Shown piece after piece: positions 58,972-64,000 of a stretch of DNA of 64,000 nucleotides; the stretch's first letter is position 1, and every line of letters begins with the position of its first letter. Location: positions 2,856,992-2,920,991 of the forward strand of contig NC_049986.1 of NCBI RefSeq assembly GCF_000003815.2, in the 5' to 3' direction. Under the pieces are notes generated by a model that worked only from the letters and a program-made list of their open reading frames with translations, did not search any database and had not been told where the DNA came from. The translations under genes and the position numbers were made by a program. The stretch is from Branchiostoma floridae (Eukaryota; Chordata; Leptocardii; Amphioxiformes; Branchiostomatidae).

Positions 58972-59362
58972 GGCCATGTTGATTTTATTACATGGATAAC
59001 ACCCACTGAAAATCCCAGAACAGATGCGAGCGTGCGAATAAAAAAGTTTGGCAAAAAAGTTGCCTTCGTTATGAAATCTACGTGGTCTGGAAGGCTGAAC
59101 AAATTGACACACATTGAGTATTAAATACCGAACAATCGTTTCTTCATTTTTATCTTCACGCTATTCTTCTTTGACCATGGAATTGACGTTGCAAACGACG
59201 TCTGGTATTTGTTTTCCGATACAGATATATTTTGTCTACGGCATATATTTGCTCATTTTACAGCTGCTTGGTACAATTTAAAGCATTGTTGAAAACTTTG
59301 GAAACGGCCGAAAATTGATGCGCGCGAGAGAATGTCATCCATATGACCTAATCAACATGGCC
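58972..59362. mobile_element. PIF/Harbinger-like MITE, GGCCATGTTGATT family, copy 3
   Basis: 391 bp with ends GGCCATGTTGATTTTATTAC and AATCAACATGGCC. TTA precedes the left end but TCC follows the right end, so the target duplication is lost there. Confidence 0.8.
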
Positions 59363-59363
59363 T

Positions 59364-59600
59364 CCTTCAACTCCGACGACGGACTCTAAATGTCCCAACA
59401 GAACTCCTAAAAGGAGAATGCACCAACACAAGCAGAACAAGACTCCCACTGTTAAGCCATTTAAAAGAGGAAAAGCCAACTATTCTAAAGCTCTTCTACA
59501 TTCTGGTATCAGTAGCAATCTCGCTGTTTCCTCTGAGGATCACTTTCCTATCTTCTCTTCCAAAGCATCATCATGTTGTCCCAAACGTCAGATCTGGTAA
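59364..59600 (+). other. Weak coding-like open frame adjacent to a MITE
   Basis: An open frame starting inside the MITE border reads PPSTPTTDSKCPNRTPKRR, then VKPFKRGKANYSKALLHSG and ends CCPKRQIW. It is basic and Ser-rich and resembles nothing I know. It could be a remnant of a transposon ORF. Confidence 0.2.
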
Positions 59601-59979
59601 AACCATGAACTCGGTCTTGTGTAAGTGTTAAAGGAGAGAGAGTCCTGCTATCTACTTAAGCATCTAACGCTGTTAACGGTCAGCGTTTCGAAGTGTTTCA
59701 CCAAATGGGCGCACAGAGCTTACAAGTAACTGTCTGTTGGGTACACAGTAATGTTATCATGGTCGTTTCACGGGAGGTTGGAGTTTGAACTGTCCTTATC
59801 TCTACACTTGACTTTGACTTTATTCAAATTGCGACATAAACAATACAATGTGGACACATAGGCAGTAGGCTGATATCGTGACCACATACACATAGATAAA
59901 AGACTGCTTTGCTATTAGAAAGAATGCCGAAACTCATGATTAGCCCAACTCGATTGTAACACTATGTCAACGACGTGTT

Positions 59980-60125
59980 GCCCTTATTGTTATGATCATT
60001 AGGATGTTAAGTCTTATTCTATACCTCTATTTTGTACTTTGTGTAATAGTCGTTAACACACATTGTACCATATACAATCGTCGTGCAATAAAGTTCTATC
60101 TATCTATCATACATACATATACAAT
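59980..60125 (+). repeat. LINE-like 3' tail with a CTAT repeat
   Basis: ATTTTGTACTTTGTGTAATA, then CGTCGTGCAATAAAGTTCTA followed by CTATCTATC, is the usual look of a CR1/L2-type 3' end closing in a short tandem repeat. No coding part was found upstream. Confidence 0.6.
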
Positions 60126-60789
60126 ACAAATTTGAACAGATATGAGCATGATATGAAATAGTAGATACATTAAAAAACCAATTGCAGCTGGAACGTATAC
60201 ATAATAAGCTAGGAATTTAAGACTAGACAGTGGCACAGCTGGAAGTGAATCGTTAAGTAGTTGTCACATATACTCTTACATTGCATCGGAAAGTTTACTA
60301 TTGATGACAAGGTTATGGTCAGGTGAAACCTGGAACAGTAAAGAAACGGTGAGACGTTGTTGTATGTGGCATTCAACAGTGGAGGTTAGTTTGCTGCGTT
60401 GGTCAGAATGCAGAGGGCATCTCTACACTTGTTCCACGACATTCCATGCACTCGCCAGAAACTGTAAAGTGACCAAAATCTAACTACGGCAAACTCAAGT
60501 TAGTAACCAGTCGTCCATTATTTACAGAAGTTTATGTGCAAGTTCAGTCCCGGAGGCTAATTGCAAGTAAATGGTATAAACATAGGAAATATACAAGTGA
60601 CAATGAACAGTGATTAACACTATTGTGAAAAGAGGCCACTCGAATACTAGAATTGGCTATTTATACACAGGTTGGGTTTCACTTCTTTTTGAAAGCAGAG
60701 AAAGACGAAGAGCCCCACTTTTTCTACAATTTGTTGGTTCAGGCTGCGATTGCAGGAGGAGAGTGGCTTTCTGTTCGTCTGTGAATGTG

Positions 60790-60955
60790 GGGAAGTTGGG
60801 ATATGTCTTTGTGGTTTCTCTACACAAAGTTTTTCTTTCAGTTTTCTTTCAGTTTGGTTGAATAAACAGTTGGAAATAAAATGTGTTTCGTCTTCCACTG
60901 CTTTGGATGTACAGTATTTACAAATTCTTTCCACACTGGAATCAGCGTTCTTCAT
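60790..60955 (-). pseudogene. LINE-derived zinc-knuckle remnant
   Basis: On the minus strand ERICKYC, then AVEDETHFISNC and NQTERKLKEKL resemble the Cys-rich C-terminal motif of some non-LTR element ORF2 proteins (xCxxC...VEDExHFxxxC). Upstream reverse transcriptase is absent. Confidence 0.6.
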
Positions 60956-61136
60956 CTAAAGATGGAAATATTTCAGATCCAACACTTGCAGTGTCTTACG
61001 ATTAAAAACAAACAAACATTGCATTACTTTGATAGCCCTTAAAACCCTGGTCTTGCTGAGCGCGTCTATACACGGGATGGACATATTTATATTTCAGCCA
61101 TACATAGTATGGTGAAATATATTGTATTCGTAATGT

Positions 61137-61164
61137 TTCTTTCTTTCTTTCTTTCTTTCTTTCT
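61137..61164 (+). repeat. CTTT microsatellite
   Basis: About seven copies of TTTC lie immediately before the 162 bp tandem repeat. Confidence 0.95.
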
Positions 61165-61189
61165 CCTGTCAAATCTTCAAAGTGATTCA

Positions 61190-61735
61190 TCTCCGCCGTT
61201 CCTGGACCGAATGACCTGAAATTTGGCACAGGGGTACAATGGGCCAATACCTTGATGCTTTTTTCTCAGTTTTTTTCATATCTGCCTCTAAAATGATTTT
61301 ATTGAGATTTTTTGGTCAATTTTAGACCAAAACTGTATATTTTGGCCCCTGTACCCTGGTATTACAACCAAATGAGCTGAAATTTGACAGAGATGTGCCT
61401 TGATAATGCCCCCATATAAATTCGATAACACTTTTGGTGTACAGTACAACAAAATGCTTATTTTTGCGATTTTTTGACCAATTTTTGACCAAAAAAGGAC
61501 ACTTTTGGCTCCTGTACCTTGTTATTGCAACCGAATGAGCTGAAATTTGACACAGATGTGCCTTGATAATCCCTTCATATAAATTCAATAACACTTTTGG
61601 TGTACAGTGCGACAAAATGCTTATTTTTGCGATTTTTGGCCAATTTTTGACCAAAAAAGGACACTTTTGGCTCCTGTACCCTGGTATTACAATTAAATGA
61701 GCTGAAATTTAGTATAGATAGGCATTAGATACTTG
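61190..61735 (+). repeat. 162 bp tandem repeat, about 3.3 copies
   Basis: The landmark TTTTGGCTCCTGTACC recurs at about 61341, 61503 and 61665 (162 bp spacing), with AATGAGCTGAAATTTGACA and CACTTTTGGTGTACAGT in each. Since 162 is 54 codons, the minus strand stays open across units, giving a repetitive 110-codon frame that is probably not a gene. Confidence 0.85.
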
Positions 61736-63050
61736 GTAACAAGGTTCAAGTAAAATTTTTGACATAAACAACTTTAAAATGATTAATTTTGGCACTTTTC
61801 TGAGGGGAAATTTGTTTTCTTTTGGCCTCCTGACGTGACCTTCCGTGACCCCGCACAGAGCCACACCTGTGCGCGTCAGCCGGAGAGTTAATTGAATCAA
61901 AGACCTAGCCAATCAGCGAAGAGGAGGCCAAAGGCTAATTAATATTCATAAGCGGGGCCTCATGATCCCGTATATAGCAGTGTTCCCGCCAGGGGGAGCG
62001 AAGCCCGCCTAAGTCTCTCGCATTTTAGACTATTCAGAAGGCTTTATATTGTATCAGTTCTTAGGGGCTTATATATTATCAGTTCTATGATAATCGCAGC
62101 AGTCACTTAACTTCTCTTCAGGAGTTTAGCGTAACACTATTTCAGGTCAAACCGTCAAAGGCAACTAAAAACAAACTTTAACGTTACTGAGTTCAACAGT
62201 ACTTATAACTTGTTATCCGAAGTTGAAACGCTAGCGATGGTATTTTCGCTGCGCTGTTAGCTCCGTGCGACTGTTGTTGACGGTCTTATAACGGTATATT
62301 TTGCACCCCTATACTCTGGTATGAGTAACATTTGGTATAGATAGGCATAAGATAGTTGGTAAAATGATCCAAGTAAAATTGTTGGCATAAAGTACTGTAA
62401 AAGGCTTAATTACAGCACTTTTTTTTAGGGGAAATTGGTTTTCTTTCGTTCTCCATGCCATGACCTTTCGGACGTTCACCCCACAGAGCCGACATCTGCA
62501 CCTGCGTCTAGCCGGCAGGAAGAGTTAATTCAATTAATGGTTCAGCCAATCAGCGAAGAGGAAAGCGAAGGCTAATTGATATTCATAAGCGGGACCACAC
62601 AATACGTTAACTTGAAGACTCAGGCCGTACAGACTTCTCGCCAGGATTTTTTCAAAGCGTCGGACAGGGGTCCGGGGGCCGCCGAATGTCCCTGGCGGGG
62701 TCCAGGGGCAGGGCCACTGTGGGGGGGGACCCAGGTGGGCGAAGCCCCCCCGGAAGCTCTTGCATTTTAGACTATTGAGAAGGCTTCTTTATCAGTTTTT
62801 TTAGGGCCATGTCTACGATAATCGTAGCAGTCACTTACTTCTCTTCAGCAGTTTGACTTTAAAATATTTCGGGTCAAAGCTTCAAAGACAACTAAAACCT
62901 CATAAACAACAAACTTTACTTAGCTCAACAGTATACAAAAATATTGTACGGGTTGCCATCCTTAGTTGAAGCGCTTATTTATAGCGCTAGTATCTTCGCT
63001 GCGCCGTTAGCCGCCGTGCGACTTTTGTTGACGGTCTGATATCCCTACAT
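61700..63050 (+). repeat. Large imperfect tandem duplication with promoter-like CCAAT and TATTCATAAG boxes
   Basis: Copy 1 (about 61700-62295) and copy 2 (about 62320-63045) share, in order, GTATAGATAGGCAT, GGGGAAATTTGTTTTC-like, CCAATCAGCGAAGAGG, ATATTCATAAGCGGG, GCATTTTAGACTATT, GAAGGCTT and CGCTGCGC.GTTAG, then GTTGACGGTCT. Copy 2 contains an extra GC-rich stretch (about 62630-62755). CCAAT and ATTCATAAG lie about 30 bases apart in both. Confidence 0.75.
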
Positions 63051-64000
63051 CGCCGCCTCGCTGATATTCCCACTGACATGTTTCAAGAAAAATACCCAGC
63101 AAAAAAACGCTGTTCTGCGTCAAATTCTATTCTATAAAACATGTGGGACTCAGTGTTACAGTCTAAATATTTTGTAGAAGCACCGCTGTAGGAAAGAAGG
63201 TCCAAGCAATGTAAAACATCACGTAGCATGAAGTTCGCTGTCAACTGGCACACAGCACATGACTGTTTGAAACTCTAAGTCTAATCAACAGCCGTGTTTG
63301 ATTGATAGCCGGCGGTCCTTTGATGAAGTCGGCGAAAGGTGCGTTAGTTAGAAAATCTGCGTTTAGTTTTGATACGTAATTATAAGTTAGACAGTGGCGA
63401 GAATGATTATTTTCTCATCAATATTTCTCTTCAGAATTATTTGAACTTAATTGTACATCCAGGCTTACCTGTGCAGTGTTTATATGATTAATGATCAGTG
63501 TACTGAAATCATGTGTAACGTATGGCTCCTAGTCAATAGATCAGCATTTTCTCTATAGTGACCACCTGTCTATAGTGGCCACATTTCCTAGTGCTGTTGT
63601 TGTTTGACATAAACTTTGAACATTTAAATTGTAAGTTACTTTAAACTGCCAGAGTTTCAGCCCAATAAAACACTCTCAGCGCCAGGGTATGAACAGACTG
63701 ACCAGACAGACGAAAATAAATCCTCGAACAAGGTTCAATCGTATCTTCCGGGTCTGGCAGGAAATTGTTAAACTAAAATAAGAATAGGCTCGATGGCTGA
63801 TTGCATACAAAGTAAAACAGTTAAACAGTTTTACAGCTTGAAGAAAACAAACGCTCCTACAGTACCTGCACCTGCTTGATAATTATTAAATCGTATGCCC
63901 TACTTGAATAAAAAAAGTTCACTGCAATAATAAATGTACCCACATCACAAGGAGCTTATACTTTTTTAAACTTACACCTAGTTATCGTACTGAAAATTGT
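63051..64000. other. Non-coding right edge of the window
   Basis: Nothing convincing was seen. There is a short fragment related to the MITE at 52013 (about 63553-63590) and CCAATAAAACACTC near 63661. No exon or RNA gene was recognised. Confidence 0.45.

Noticed and set aside
61322-61654. 110-codon minus-strand frame
   Set aside because: It stays open because the 162 bp tandem unit is a multiple of three. The translated repeat has no known fold and the ends are arbitrary.

Overview
This is a window of animal nuclear DNA, most likely from a cephalochordate (amphioxus, Branchiostoma-like). Genes are split by many GT-AG introns, the recognisable proteins are ordinary metazoan ones, and the intergenic DNA is crowded with short inverted-repeat transposons (MITEs), SINEs and LINE tails. 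The species is an inference; the animal assignment is firm. There is one assembly gap (50006-50574).

Layout. 476-2551 (+): last four exons of kynurenine formamidase (AFMID). 4384-8326 (-): a four-exon gene for an unrecognised, basic, Ser/Thr-rich, probably nuclear protein. 12951-27497 (-): a complete flotillin-1 (FLOT1) gene. 27500-31680: no gene seen. 31681-40266: an 8.6 kb LTR element whose two 815 bp LTRs look identical but whose interior has no recognisable gag or pol. 40856-47307 (+): a complete 11-exon NUBPL gene (mitochondrial Fe-S/complex I assembly factor). 49011-54362 (+): a complete five-exon otopetrin proton-channel gene, with the assembly gap in intron 1. 54365-64000: transposons, a 162 bp tandem repeat and a large duplicated block, with no convincing host gene.

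The most striking observation is in FLOT1. Two parts of its SPFH/PHB domain are encoded by clusters of duplicated exons: three interchangeable 91-nt exons (23899-23989, 22941-23031, 21811-21901) and two interchangeable 120-nt exons (20050-20169, 19533-19652). Phases and lengths agree within each cluster, so 3 x 2 = 6 flotillin isoforms could be made. The 91-nt exons cannot be used together without a frameshift; the 120-nt exons could be. The same gene has a GC-AG intron and an apparent one-base deletion in exon 11.

The genes do not form an operon or a common pathway; they are ordinary neighbours on both strands. The mobile DNA falls into families that can be classed from their ends: PIF/Harbinger-like MITEs (GGCC ends, TTA/TAA target duplications), hAT-like MITEs (8-9 bp duplications), a palindromic TACTGTAAAT family (four copies), tRNA-derived SINEs and LINE fragments. 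Exon coordinates were worked out by hand from splice sites, reading-frame closure and remembered family sequences; no database search was run.
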